64,000 bases of DNA from Gaetbulibacter sp. 4G1 (GTDB lineage: Bacteria > Bacteroidota > Bacteroidia > Flavobacteriales > Flavobacteriaceae), in the NCBI RefSeq assembly GCF_002741945.1, contig NZ_MDVN01000022.1, positions 310,001-374,000 on the forward strand, read 5' to 3'. The position numbers and the translations under genes were made by a program. Numbering within the stretch: position 1 is the first letter of the stretch; the number at the start of each line of letters is the position of its first letter. Below the pieces are notes generated by a model. The model had not been told where the DNA came from. It ran no database searches and saw only the letters and a program-made list of their open reading frames with translations. Below, piece after piece: positions 1-9,087 of the stretch.

Positions 1-365
1 ATTTCTGGACCTGAATCCATATAAAATGCAGCAATATAAATTAGAGGCACAAAAATGAATGCTTCGGCAAGAATATATAACCCAAATGCTAAATATTGCG
101 TATTTCTATCTGGTGTTTTTAAAGTCATTTTTTCAGCATAATTGGTAATAAACATAAAACCTCCTAACATGATAAGCCATTTATACCCATCAGTCATAGA
201 CAACATAAAATCAACAATTGTATCGCTTTGAAGCAATAAATATTCAAAAAGAATGAATACTAAAACCCCTCCCGCAACATGCGAATATGTTTTTTTATAA
301 AAAGCTACTTTATCAACATCAGATAATTCACTTACCATCAGTTTATCTTGAATCATGTTTTCCAT
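1..365 (-). CDS. Bax inhibitor-1/YccA family membrane protein (C-terminus outside window)
   Basis: This is the N-terminal 121 residues of a polytopic inner-membrane protein; the rest lies beyond base 1. I translated it by hand from the ATG at 365, which gives MENMIQDKLMVSEL. A short acidic N-terminus is followed by three or four hydrophobic stretches at about residues 28-45, 60-72 and 87-115. The order of segments and phrases such as YAEKM and YILAEAF resemble the YccA/Bax inhibitor-1 family, which forms pH-sensitive cation-leak channels or modulates membrane proteases. A second Met three codons downstream could also be the start. The family call is by recognition only. The reading frame stays open to the window edge. 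Confidence 0.6.
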   Translation of the reverse strand, partial: MENMIQDKLMVSELSDVDKVAFYKKTYSHVAGGVLVFILFEYLLLQSDTIVDFMLSMTDGYKWLIMLGGFMFITNYAEKMTLKTPDRNTQYLAFGLYILAEAFIFVPLIYIAAFYMDSGPE

Positions 366-467
366 AAATAATTATATTATTTGTTTAAAGTCTAAATGTA
401 CTAAAAAAAAGAAACCGAATTCTTACGTGTTGTATAAAATTCGGTTTTATAATGGTAAAAGTTATTT

Positions 468-1166
468 TTAATCTCTCGAACCTCCAAACACTTGAAGCGC
501 CCAATACAATAAGGTTGCTAAAGATCCTATTGCAGCTACCAAATATGTTCTTGCTGCCCATTTAAGTGCATCTTCAGAACCCGCATACTCTTCTTGAGAC
601 AGCATATTTTTATTTTTTAACCAAGCCAATGCACGGTTACTTGCATCATATTCAACAGGAAGTGTTATAAAACTAAATAAGGTTGCAAACCCCATCATAG
701 CTACACCAGCAACAGCAACCCACCAACCTAAACCTAAGCCAGCAGCTCCACCTAGTATAAGGCCTCCAATAATTAACCATTGCGACATCCCTGATGATAC
801 ACTTACAACTGGTACTAAAGTAGAACGCATTTGTAACCAGCTATAAGCCTTAGCATGTTGTACGGCGTGTCCACACTCGTGAGCTGCAACAGCGGCAGCG
901 GCAGCATTTCTTTGGTTATAAACTCCCTCACTTAAATTAACAGTTTTATTTTTCGGATTGTAATGATCTGTTAAACGACCTGGAGTTGAAATAACTTCTA
1001 CATCTCTAATACCATGATCTGCCAACATTTTTTCAGCAATTTCAGCACCACTCATTCCGTTTCGTAGTTGCACTTTAGAATACGTTTCAAACTTGCGTTT
1101 AAGCTGATTACTTACCGCCCAACTTACAAGCCCAATAGCTCCTATTAATATATAATATCCAAACAT
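468..1166 (-). CDS. YugP-type zinc-dependent membrane peptidase
   Basis: The protein has 232 residues, the usual length for the neutral zinc metallopeptidase family typified by Bacillus YugP (Zn_peptidase_2). A membrane segment lies at residues 3-20. The zinc-binding HECGH motif is at residues 96-100, inside the Ala-rich helix typical of the family. Two further membrane segments are at about residues 128-165 and one near the C-terminus. A downstream acidic motif (PVEYDAS, about residue 170) is the likely third zinc ligand region. The gene stands alone, about 80 bases upstream in sequence from the SemiSWEET gene. The substrate of this family is unknown, so membrane protein quality control is only a guess. 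Confidence 0.85.
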   Translation of the reverse strand: MFGYYILIGAIGLVSWAVSNQLKRKFETYSKVQLRNGMSGAEIAEKMLADHGIRDVEVISTPGRLTDHYNPKNKTVNLSEGVYNQRNAAAAAVAAHECGHAVQHAKAYSWLQMRSTLVPVVSVSSGMSQWLIIGGLILGGAAGLGLGWWVAVAGVAMMGFATLFSFITLPVEYDASNRALAWLKNKNMLSQEEYAGSEDALKWAARTYLVAAIGSLATLLYWALQVFGGSRD

Positions 1167-1245
1167 TTTTTTAAATTTTAATTACACAAATATAATAGCA
1201 AAAAACAAGCCAAATAAAAGTTATGAAATTTTGTCAGATACTAAG

Positions 1246-1509
1246 CTATTTTTTTTGATACCTTATCTTAAAATAAATTAAGAAAAAAGAAGAAACTACG
1301 GTAATTGAATTAGCCATAATCATTGATGGACTATTTATATAAAACGCATAGATTAACCACAAAATAATTCCAGTAAAAAACATTAAAAGCATTGGTAATG
1401 AAAGCCCTGTTACGTCTTTTGTTTTCCATGTTTTATATACTTGTGGCAGAAAAGCAGCCGTTGTTAAAAACGCTGCAACAAAGCCTATAATTTCTATATT
1501 ATTATCCAA
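1246..1509 (-). CDS. SemiSWEET sugar transporter (PQ-loop protein)
   Basis: This 87-residue protein has three hydrophobic helices (about residues 5-22, 38-56 and 63-81), the size and topology of bacterial SemiSWEETs. These form homodimers that carry sugars along their gradient. The signature PQ turn is at residues 22-23 (FLPQV), with the KTKDVTGLS stretch that follows it in the family and an Asn in helix 3 (MANSIT) expected at the substrate site. Its start overlaps the leuS stop by 8 bases on the same strand, so it is probably translated from the leuS message. The sugar cannot be told from sequence. Confidence 0.85.
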   Translation of the reverse strand: MDNNIEIIGFVAAFLTTAAFLPQVYKTWKTKDVTGLSLPMLLMFFTGIILWLIYAFYINSPSMIMANSITVVSSFFLIYFKIRYQKK

Positions 1510-4474
1510 CTATATTTACAATTTTACCAGGAACAACAATCACTTTTTTAGGTATTCTTCCTCCCAATTGCTCTTGGGTTTTTTCGTTTGCTAAAACAGC
1601 TTTTTCGATATCATCCTTACTCATATCTAATGGTAGTTCCATAGTGAAACGCATTTTACCATTAAATGAAATCGGGTAATTCTTGCTACTTTCTATTAAA
1701 TGACTAGCATCAAATTTTGGAAAAGGTACTGTTGAAATAGACTCATTATTCCCTAGCTGATTCCATAATTCTTCCGCAATATGTGGTGCGTATGGTGAAA
1801 TTAAAACCAATAAGGGTTCTAAAATATCCTTACTTGTACATTTTTGAGCAGTTAGCTCATTAACCGCAATCATAAAAGTAGACACTGAGGTATTAAACGA
1901 GAAATTCTCAATATCTTCTTGAACTTTTTTAATAGTTTTATGTAACGTTTTTAAGTTGTCTTTAGTTGGTATGGCATCAGTAACTTTTAGCCCATTATCA
2001 TCCGCATATAGTTTCCAAAGCTTTTTAAGAAATGAATGCACTCCTGTAATACCAGCGGTATTCCATGGTTTGTATTGTTCTAATGGCCCAAGGAACATCT
2101 CATATAGTCTTAAACTGTCTGCTCCATAATCTGCAACGATATTATCAGGGTTAACGACATTGTATTTTGATTTGGACATTTTTTCGACGTCTCTTTTAAC
2201 AATATATTTATCATTATCTCCATTTATAACGTTACAGTTTTCACCAATAAAAATACTATCCTTATATTCCGTTCTCGAATTTTTAAAGTTTTTAACATCA
2301 AGCTCATCTGAAGAATTAACTAAAGACACATCTACATGTAAATCATTAAAAATTACACTAGTAATTTTTGGTGGAACCTTTCCCTTAAAGTCAGTTTCTA
2401 AAAAGTATTGCTTTACTATTTCTTTTACAAAATTTTCTTCTACTTCAGAATCTAAACATATCTTATCATATATAGATTTAGAAACAAAAATGTTAGTCGG
2501 TCTCAAAAATTCTTTGTCTAAAACCACAGGTACGACATTGTATACGAAAGCACTAGTCCCCAAAATCATGCCTTGGTTAATCAGCTTTTTTGCAAACTCG
2601 TCATAAGGTACCAACCCCTTATCAAACATAAACTTTTGCCAAAAACGCGAGTATAACAAATGTCCTGTAGCATGTTCCGAACCACCTATATATAAATCAA
2701 CTTGTTGCCAATAATCAATGGCTTCTTTAGAGAATATTTCGGCATCATTATTTGGGTCCATATAACGATTAAAGTACTGCGAGCTTCCTGCCCACCCTGG
2801 CATTGTATTCAACTCTAAAGGAAAGACATTCTCATTATCGATTAAATCATTTGAGACTACTTCATTCTTCAAAGTGTCCCAAGCCCAAACTGCTGCGTTT
2901 CCTAATGGTGGATCGCCAGTTTCGGTTGGTAAATATTTTTCTACTTCTGGCAATTTAATTGGTAAATGCTCTGCTGCAATCATCTGTGGCATCCCATTTA
3001 CATAATACACCGGGAATGGTTCACCCCAATAACGCTGACGAGAAAATACAGCATCTCGTAAACGGTAATTGGTTTTACCTTCGCCTTGACCAATTTGTTC
3101 CAACTCGTAAATAACACGTTTGGTTGCTTTTTTATAATTCATTCCGTTAAGAAAATCACTATTACCTATTTTAGTATTTGCTTTATCAGCAAACGCTTCT
3201 TCTGAAATATCAACCCCATCAAAAATATTAGGTATAGGAATATTAAAATGTTTAGCAAAATCGTAATCGCGTTGGTCACCACATGGTACCGACATTACTG
3301 CTCCCGTGCCATAACCTGCTAAAACGTAATCGCCAATCCAAACAGGGATAGGTTCTTTGGTAAACGGATGCTCTGCATACGCTCCCGTAAACGCTCCCGA
3401 AATGGTTTTTACATCTGCCATTCTATCACGCTCACTTCGTTTTGCTGTAGCTAATATATAAGCCTCAACCTCTACTTTTTGCTCTAGTGTTGTTATTTGA
3501 GATACTAATTCGTGTTCTGGAGCCAAAGTCATAAAACTTACTCCAAAAATAGTGTCAGGACGTGTAGTAAAAACATCAATAACAGCATCATGATTATTCA
3601 CATTAAAAGTAACCGAAGCTCCAACAGATTTTCCTATCCAATTTCGCTGACTTTCCTTTAAAGAGTCTGTCCAATCAATGGTATCTAACCCTTGAAGTAA
3701 ACGTTCTGCATAGGCAGAAATACGCATACTCCACTGCGTCATTTTTTTACGAATTACCGGATGTCCGCCACGTTCTGAAACGCCATTTACAATTTCATCA
3801 TTTGCCAAAACAGTTCCTAATGCTGGACACCAGTTAACTTCAGTCTCAGCTAAATATGTAAGTCTGTATTGTAATAATATTTGTTGTTGCTTTTCAGATG
3901 AAAATGCATTCCAATCTTCAGCAGAAAATGATTCAATATCATCATCACAAACGGCATTGACGTTCTTGTTTCCTTCCGAAGAAAAAATGACTTCTAATGC
4001 AGAAATATCTTCCGCTTTATTTGAATCGTTATTATACCAAGAATTGAACAATTGAATAAAAATCCATTGTGTCCATTTATAATAACTCGGGTCAGATGTT
4101 CTAACTTCACGAGACCAATCGAATGAAAACCCTATTTGGTCTAACTGACGACGATACGTTTTTATGTTTTCAGCAGTAGTAATAGCTGGGTGTTGACCTG
4201 TTTGAATGGCATATTGTTCTGCAGGCAATCCAAAACTATCATAACCTTGCGGGTGCAATACATTAAACCCTTTATGGCGCTTATATCGCGCATAAATATC
4301 TGAAGCAATATACCCTAACGGATGACCAACATGTAAACCTGCTCCACTTGGATAAGGAAACATATCTAATACATAGTATTTTGGTTTCTCACTATTATTT
4401 ACAGCTTTGAATATTTTATTCTCAGCCCAATACTTTTGCCACTTGGTTTCAATTTCGTTGAAATTGTACTTCAT
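1502..4474 (-). CDS. leuS: leucine--tRNA ligase
   Basis: Class I leucyl-tRNA synthetase of 990 residues; it charges tRNA-Leu in the cytoplasm. The ATP-binding HIGH-type motif is HVGH at residues 48-51, the CP1 editing domain carries TTRPDTIFG, and KMSKS is at about residues 765-769, followed by the anticodon-binding domain. The protein is longer than E. coli LeuS (860). Two insertions account for this: an acidic segment at about residues 150-200, before the zinc/editing region, and about 120 residues just before KMSKS (LS domain region). Both positions are typical for Bacteroidetes. A TAAATTTG promoter element lies 22 bases upstream of the ATG. SemiSWEET follows with an 8-base overlap. Confidence 0.97.
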   Translation of the reverse strand: MKYNFNEIETKWQKYWAENKIFKAVNNSEKPKYYVLDMFPYPSGAGLHVGHPLGYIASDIYARYKRHKGFNVLHPQGYDSFGLPAEQYAIQTGQHPAITTAENIKTYRRQLDQIGFSFDWSREVRTSDPSYYKWTQWIFIQLFNSWYNNDSNKAEDISALEVIFSSEGNKNVNAVCDDDIESFSAEDWNAFSSEKQQQILLQYRLTYLAETEVNWCPALGTVLANDEIVNGVSERGGHPVIRKKMTQWSMRISAYAERLLQGLDTIDWTDSLKESQRNWIGKSVGASVTFNVNNHDAVIDVFTTRPDTIFGVSFMTLAPEHELVSQITTLEQKVEVEAYILATAKRSERDRMADVKTISGAFTGAYAEHPFTKEPIPVWIGDYVLAGYGTGAVMSVPCGDQRDYDFAKHFNIPIPNIFDGVDISEEAFADKANTKIGNSDFLNGMNYKKATKRVIYELEQIGQGEGKTNYRLRDAVFSRQRYWGEPFPVYYVNGMPQMIAAEHLPIKLPEVEKYLPTETGDPPLGNAAVWAWDTLKNEVVSNDLIDNENVFPLELNTMPGWAGSSQYFNRYMDPNNDAEIFSKEAIDYWQQVDLYIGGSEHATGHLLYSRFWQKFMFDKGLVPYDEFAKKLINQGMILGTSAFVYNVVPVVLDKEFLRPTNIFVSKSIYDKICLDSEVEENFVKEIVKQYFLETDFKGKVPPKITSVIFNDLHVDVSLVNSSDELDVKNFKNSRTEYKDSIFIGENCNVINGDNDKYIVKRDVEKMSKSKYNVVNPDNIVADYGADSLRLYEMFLGPLEQYKPWNTAGITGVHSFLKKLWKLYADDNGLKVTDAIPTKDNLKTLHKTIKKVQEDIENFSFNTSVSTFMIAVNELTAQKCTSKDILEPLLVLISPYAPHIAEELWNQLGNNESISTVPFPKFDASHLIESSKNYPISFNGKMRFTMELPLDMSKDDIEKAVLANEKTQEQLGGRIPKKVIVVPGKIVNIVG

Positions 4475-4496
4475 TATCGTCTCTTTTAAGAAGTTG

Positions 4497-4504
4497 CAAA
4501 TTTA
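4497..4504 (-). promoter_or_regulatory. -7 promoter element for leuS
   Basis: Read on the minus strand, the sequence is TAAATTTG, matching the Bacteroidetes -7 consensus TAnnTTTG. It is followed by GC and lies 22 bases before the leuS ATG. The -33 element is weak (a T-run about 18 bases upstream rather than TTTG). Confidence 0.45.
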
Positions 4505-4621
4505 CGCTTTATAAACAAACTGAAAAACCTTTAGTTTTAATAAATAGCTGTATTTCTTCCTTTTTAAATCGATTTATAGAATATTAGATTTACTTTTGAA
4601 TTTATTTCGAAAATTTAACCC

Positions 4622-5536
4622 TTGAATAATAACATACTTAAAGCGCATATAGCATTACTTGGAGCAAATTTAATTTATGGCGTAAATTATATTATAGCAA
4701 AAGGTATAATGCCGCAAAAAATTGGTCCTTCTGCTTTTGTTTTCATTAGATTAATCTGCGCAACTTCATTATTTTGGATTTTAAAATCTGTTGCTTTTAA
4801 AGAAAAAATAGCTAAAAAAGATAGGCCTCGTTTGATGCTGTGTGGTCTTTTAGGTGCAGCGGCCAATCAATTATTATTTTTCCATGGTATTAATTTAACA
4901 TCTCCTGTTGATGCGTCAATAATAATGACTACTACTCCTGTAATTGTGCTTGTTTTTAGCTTTTTTCTTCTTAAAGAAAAAATTACGCCGACAAAACTAT
5001 TGGGTATTAGTATTGGCAGTATTGGAGCAATAGTATTGATTGTATATGGAAATAATTCTGGGGGTACGAGTTCATTTCTTGGTAATTTGTTTGTTATTTT
5101 AAATGCAACTTGTTATGGTCTCTATTTAGTTATTGTTAAACCGCTTATGAAAAAATACAATGCCATAACTGTTATAAGTTGGGTGTTTTTGTTTGGTTTT
5201 ATATTTATGCTCCCTTTTGGTATAAACGATTTTTTAAATACCAATTTTTCTGCTTTCGATTTAAACACCTATTTGGTTATTGGTTTTGTTGTTTTATTCA
5301 CCACCTTTTTTGCATATTTATTTAATATTTATGCACTTAACTATGTGTCACCATCTGTAAATAGTAGTTATATATATTTACAACCAGCCATAAGCTTTAT
5401 TATGGTTAGCATTTATGCGAATTTTTTAATGCAAGACCAATATAAAAATGATATCAACCTAATAAAAGTAGTTTGTTGCTTGCTAGTTGTTATTGGTGTG
5501 TATTTATTAAGTAAACAACCAAAGAAGTTAGCATAA
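4622..5536 (+). CDS. EamA/DMT family permease
   Basis: The 304-residue protein has ten predicted membrane helices arranged as two EamA repeats (about residues 5-140 and 150-297), the drug/metabolite transporter fold. Such proteins usually export amino acids, nucleobases or other metabolites. The start is a TTG at 4622. An in-frame TAA lies just two codons upstream, and the first internal Met (residue 30) would delete helix 1, so TTG is the only sensible start. A second, unrelated-context EamA gene is at 31081-31959. The gene diverges from leuS and precedes ftsX by 84 bases. Substrate unknown. Confidence 0.85.
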   Translation: MNNNILKAHIALLGANLIYGVNYIIAKGIMPQKIGPSAFVFIRLICATSLFWILKSVAFKEKIAKKDRPRLMLCGLLGAAANQLLFFHGINLTSPVDASIIMTTTPVIVLVFSFFLLKEKITPTKLLGISIGSIGAIVLIVYGNNSGGTSSFLGNLFVILNATCYGLYLVIVKPLMKKYNAITVISWVFLFGFIFMLPFGINDFLNTNFSAFDLNTYLVIGFVVLFTTFFAYLFNIYALNYVSPSVNSSYIYLQPAISFIMVSIYANFLMQDQYKNDINLIKVVCCLLVVIGVYLLSKQPKKLA

Positions 5537-5620
5537 TTACAACAATATTAATATGTTTTAGTTTATATAAATAAAGATTGCTTAGACTTTATTATTTTTA
5601 CACAGTTAATCCATCATTTT

Positions 5621-6499
5621 ATGAGTTCATCTTTCGAAAAACACCAAAAACGCAGACTTATTTCTTCATACTTTTCTGTTGTGTTAAGTATTGCTTTGGT
5701 TTTGTTTTTATTGGGGTTATTAGGTATGCTCATTCTTAATGCTAAAAAAGTTTCTGATCATTTTAAAGAACAAGTTGTTGTTACTATTTATTTAAAAGAC
5801 AATGCTAAAGATGTTGAAGTTAAACAACTTGAAAAAAGCTTAGCAATGGCAGATTATGTGAAATCTACCGAATATGTTTCGAAACAACAAGCAGCAGAAT
5901 TTATGAAAGCCGAGAACGGTGAAGACTTTATGGATTTTGTAGGATATAATCCGTTACAAAATTCTATTGATGTGCATTTAAAAGCAGATTTTGTAACCTC
6001 AGAGCATCTTGAAAAAATTTCTGCAGAAGCAATAAATAAAAACTTTGTTGATGAAGTAACTTATGATAACGATTTGGTTAATTTAATGAACGATAACGTT
6101 AAAAAAATAAGCTTTTGGGTGTTAGTAATTAGTGCCATTTTTACATTAATAGCTGTATTATTAATTAACAGCTCTATAAGGTTAGCGGTTTATTCTAAGC
6201 GCTTTACAATAAAAACCATGCAAATGGTTGGGGCAACAAAGCAATTTATTCGTCGCCCTTTTGTTTGGAAAAGCGTACGTTTAGGTATCATTGGAGCTGT
6301 TTTAGCCCTAATAGGTATGGCAATAGTTTTGTTTTATCTTAATAAAACATTTACCGAGCTAGAGTTATTAAGCAACCCTATTTTAGTTAGCCTTTTGTTT
6401 GTTTTTATATTTGCTTTGGGCATTATTATAACTTGGATTAGTACGCATTTTGCAACCCAACGATTTTTAAATTTAAAAACAGACCAACTGTATTATTAG
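5621..6499 (+). CDS. ftsX: cell division protein FtsX
   Basis: FtsX is the membrane partner of the ATPase FtsE and couples divisome assembly to peptidoglycan hydrolases. The 292 residues show the expected plan: a cytoplasmic N-terminus (SSSFEKHQKRRLISSY), helix 1 at about residues 18-40, an extracytoplasmic loop of about 120 residues, then three helices at about 165-187, 215-240 and 255-280. The MQMVGATKQFIRRPF segment before the last helices is the conserved cytoplasmic FtsX signature. No ftsE is adjacent, which is normal in flavobacteria. It heads the run ftsX - DUF3098 - uppP - truB, all on the plus strand with short gaps. Confidence 0.93.
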   Translation: MSSSFEKHQKRRLISSYFSVVLSIALVLFLLGLLGMLILNAKKVSDHFKEQVVVTIYLKDNAKDVEVKQLEKSLAMADYVKSTEYVSKQQAAEFMKAENGEDFMDFVGYNPLQNSIDVHLKADFVTSEHLEKISAEAINKNFVDEVTYDNDLVNLMNDNVKKISFWVLVISAIFTLIAVLLINSSIRLAVYSKRFTIKTMQMVGATKQFIRRPFVWKSVRLGIIGAVLALIGMAIVLFYLNKTFTELELLSNPILVSLLFVFIFALGIIITWISTHFATQRFLNLKTDQLYY

Positions 6500-6571
6500 A
6501 TAATTTACAAAGGTGTTAACATTTCTTTTTAAATAAATCCGTTAATTTGCATGTCTACTTTATAAAGAATT

Positions 6572-6826
6572 ATGGGAGAGAAAAAACGAAAAGAAAACGC
6601 AAAACCTGCATTTGTTTTTGGAAAGAAAAACTATAAATTTATGTTTATTGGTTTAGCTTGTATTGCGCTAGGCTTTATTTTAATGGCTGGCGGCGGTAGT
6701 GACGACCCCAATGTTTTCAATTCTGAAATTTTTAGCTGGAGACGCATTAGGCTAGCTCCTACTTTAATTTTAATTGGTTTTGGTATCCAAGTGTATGCTA
6801 TTTTATTGAACCCAGATAAAAAGTAA
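6572..6826 (+). CDS. DUF3098 family small membrane protein
   Basis: An 84-residue protein with a basic, Lys-rich N-terminus (MGEKKRKENAKPAF), then two membrane helices at about residues 22-40 and 60-80, separated by a short Gly/Asp loop. It matches the DUF3098 pattern known from Bacteroidetes, where the gene nearly always sits between ftsX and uppP. Its stop codon overlaps the uppP start (TAATG), which implies translational coupling. The function is unknown; the context suggests an envelope or cell-division role, which is inference only. Confidence 0.85.
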   Translation: MGEKKRKENAKPAFVFGKKNYKFMFIGLACIALGFILMAGGGSDDPNVFNSEIFSWRRIRLAPTLILIGFGIQVYAILLNPDKK

Positions 6827-7623
6827 TGGATATAATCGACTCAATTATCCTTGGAATTATTCAAGGGCTTACCGAATTTTTACCAGTATCTTCTAGTGGC
6901 CATTTAGAATTAGGAAAAGCTATTCTTGGTGATAATTCAGTCCCTGAAGAAAGTTTACTATTTACAGTTGTTTTGCACTTTGCAACCGCTTTAAGTACCA
7001 TGGTTATTTTTAGAAAAGATATTTTTGATATCATTAAAGGCATTTTAAAGTTTAAATGGAATGAAGATTTACAATTTGTTTCTAAAATTGCAACTTCTAT
7101 GATTCCTGCAGCTGTTATTGGCTTTACTTATGAATCTCAATTTGCAGAATTATTTGGAGGAAACATTAAACTTGTAGGTTTTATGTTAATCATTACAGCA
7201 TTACTTTTATATTTAGCAGACAAAGCTAAGAATACCAACAAAAAAGTTTCTTTCCAAAACGCTTTCATTATAGGTGTTGCTCAAGCCATAGCAATGCTTC
7301 CTGGTATTTCTCGCTCTGGAGCAACAATTTCGACATCGGTACTATTAGGAAACGATAAAACTAAAGCTGCTCGCTTTTCATTTTTAATGGTTGTACCACT
7401 AATATTTGGAAAAATTGCTAAAGATGTTTTAAGTGGAGATATTTCAATGGAAAGTCAAAACATTACATCGCTCTCTGTTGGATTTATCGCTGCCTTTGTA
7501 GCTGGTTTATTTGCCTGCACATGGATGATTGCATTAGTGAAAAAGAGTAAACTCTCTTATTTTGCTATCTACTGTGCTATTGTTGGGGTTATAGCCATTG
7601 TGTTTTCTTTTTTAAATTCATAA
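6826..7623 (+). CDS. uppP: undecaprenyl-diphosphatase (BacA/UppP)
   Basis: UppP dephosphorylates undecaprenyl pyrophosphate so that the lipid carrier can be reused for peptidoglycan and other surface polymers. The 265-residue protein carries both family signatures: GLTEFLPVSSSGH at residues 14-26, with catalytic Glu17 and His26, and PGISRSGAT at about residues 158-168. Seven or eight hydrophobic helices are present. The ATG overlaps the DUF3098 stop by one base, and truB begins two bases after its stop, so the three genes are certainly one transcription unit. Confidence 0.96.
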   Translation: MDIIDSIILGIIQGLTEFLPVSSSGHLELGKAILGDNSVPEESLLFTVVLHFATALSTMVIFRKDIFDIIKGILKFKWNEDLQFVSKIATSMIPAAVIGFTYESQFAELFGGNIKLVGFMLIITALLLYLADKAKNTNKKVSFQNAFIIGVAQAIAMLPGISRSGATISTSVLLGNDKTKAARFSFLMVVPLIFGKIAKDVLSGDISMESQNITSLSVGFIAAFVAGLFACTWMIALVKKSKLSYFAIYCAIVGVIAIVFSFLNS

Positions 7624-7624
7624 T

Positions 7625-8317
7625 ATGATCTCTAAAGAAGAGTTCCTCTCAGGTCAAGTACTATTAGTTGATAAACCATTAACTTGGACATCATTTCAAG
7701 TGGTGAATAAACTCCGGTGGGAAATTCGACAAGCTTTCCAAATTAAAAAAATAAAAGTTGGTCACGCAGGCACTTTGGACCCGTTGGCTTCAGGACTACT
7801 AGTGATTTGTACAGGAAAAATGACTAAACAAATCGATACTTTTCAAGGTCAAGTAAAAGAATATACGGGTACTTTCGTTTTAGGGAGTACAACACCTTCT
7901 TTTGACTTAGAAACGGAAATAAATAACACTTTTCCAACTGAACATATTACACCCCATTTAATACAAGAAACCACTAAGCAATTTATTGGAGAAATTCTAC
8001 AATACCCTCCAGTTTTTTCGGCACTGAAAAAAGACGGAAAACGTTTATACGAGTTTGCAAGAGCTGGTGAAACAGTAGAAATTAAACCTCGAACTGTAAA
8101 CATTCAGGAGTTTGAAATTACGAAAATTGATGGTTTAAATATTGGTTTTAGGGTGGTTTGCAGTAAGGGTACTTATATACGCTCTTTAGCTAACGATTTT
8201 GGTAAAGCATTACAGTCTGGCGCACACTTATCTGTACTCAGGCGTACTAAAATTGGTGATTTTAATGTTGATAATGCCGTTTCAATTGAAGCCTTTATCA
8301 AATCACTAAAAGGCTAA
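7625..8317 (+). CDS. truB: tRNA pseudouridine(55) synthase
   Basis: TruB makes pseudouridine 55 in the T-loop of tRNAs. In 230 residues it shows LLVDKPLTWTSF (residues 13-24), HAGTLDPLASGLL with the catalytic Asp52, the second conserved block YPPVFSALKKDGKRLYE, and the C-terminal SKGTYIRSLANDFG motif. The N-terminus is short and no PUA domain follows, as in other Bacteroidetes TruB proteins. It is the last gene of the ftsX-DUF3098-uppP-truB run, two bases after uppP. Confidence 0.96.
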   Translation: MISKEEFLSGQVLLVDKPLTWTSFQVVNKLRWEIRQAFQIKKIKVGHAGTLDPLASGLLVICTGKMTKQIDTFQGQVKEYTGTFVLGSTTPSFDLETEINNTFPTEHITPHLIQETTKQFIGEILQYPPVFSALKKDGKRLYEFARAGETVEIKPRTVNIQEFEITKIDGLNIGFRVVCSKGTYIRSLANDFGKALQSGAHLSVLRRTKIGDFNVDNAVSIEAFIKSLKG

Positions 8318-8370
8318 TTTGTTTATTTTTACGTATATTCCATATAGAATTGCTATAAATTAATAAAGAT

Positions 8371-9087
8371 TTGAACCTAACAAATCAACATAAAGCCCTA
8401 CTTATCACGTTTCTCTTAACGGGAACTGTTGTGCTTTCTATTTTTAACCTCGGGCTAAAAAAGCACAGTGAATTCATTTCTGAAAGCTTTTATGAAATGG
8501 AACCTGAAGAAGAACTTACTGAAGAAGAGATTAAAATTTTAGAAGCTTTAGAGCAACTAAATGCCAGTAAAGCTGAAACAAATAACGCTTTTAACGAAAC
8601 TAATAACAATAAGCACTTTGCTGAAGCTTACAAACCTATTGCTCCTCCAGAAGATTATGTTCCTAAAAGTAGTGATGCATCAAAACAGGCAGATGCGTTT
8701 AAAAAGGAATATGAAGAACCTGATGATTCTAAATTAAATACAGAAGAACTTTCGTCGTTCAACAAAGTAAATGATTTGTTAAAAAAACAGCAAGATGAAG
8801 GAGCTAATACTAAGAGTACTATTAGCTTTTCATTAGTTGACAGAAAAAAAGTGTATATCCCAATTCCTGTTTATTTATGTGAAATTGGAGGAAAAATTGT
8901 TATTAATATTACTGTAAACTCAAAAGGTGATGTTACAGATGCTTACGTAAACTCATCCTCATCGACATCAAACGAATGCCTAACTGAGCATGCTTTGGAA
9001 TATGCCAAAAAATCCCAATTTAGCGCCAATGCAACTAAAAAAAGTCAAATAGGTTCTATTACGTTTCTCTTTATAGGCAAACAGTAG
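8371..9087 (+). CDS. TonB-like energy transducer (TonB C-terminal domain)
   Basis: The 238-residue protein starts with a TTG; an in-frame stop lies five codons upstream and there is no better ATG before the membrane helix. The N-terminal anchor is at about residues 8-26. An acidic, low-complexity periplasmic linker follows (EPEEELTEEE, PPEDYVP; about 40-150), then a C-terminal domain of about 85 residues with the pattern GGKIVINITVNSKGDVTDA of TonB_C folds. That layout fits TonB-family proteins that pass proton-motive energy to outer-membrane receptors, but the linker is Glu-rich rather than Pro/Lys-rich and no ExbB/ExbD genes are nearby. It overlaps the convergent thioredoxin-like gene by 17 bases. 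Confidence 0.65.
   Translation: MNLTNQHKALLITFLLTGTVVLSIFNLGLKKHSEFISESFYEMEPEEELTEEEIKILEALEQLNASKAETNNAFNETNNNKHFAEAYKPIAPPEDYVPKSSDASKQADAFKKEYEEPDDSKLNTEELSSFNKVNDLLKKQQDEGANTKSTISFSLVDRKKVYIPIPVYLCEIGGKIVINITVNSKGDVTDAYVNSSSSTSNECLTEHALEYAKKSQFSANATKKSQIGSITFLFIGKQ

Noticed and set aside
2160-2606. Plus-strand open frame of 148 codons inside leuS
   Set aside because: It is the antisense shadow of the LeuS insertion; it has no family features and the leuS reading is certain.
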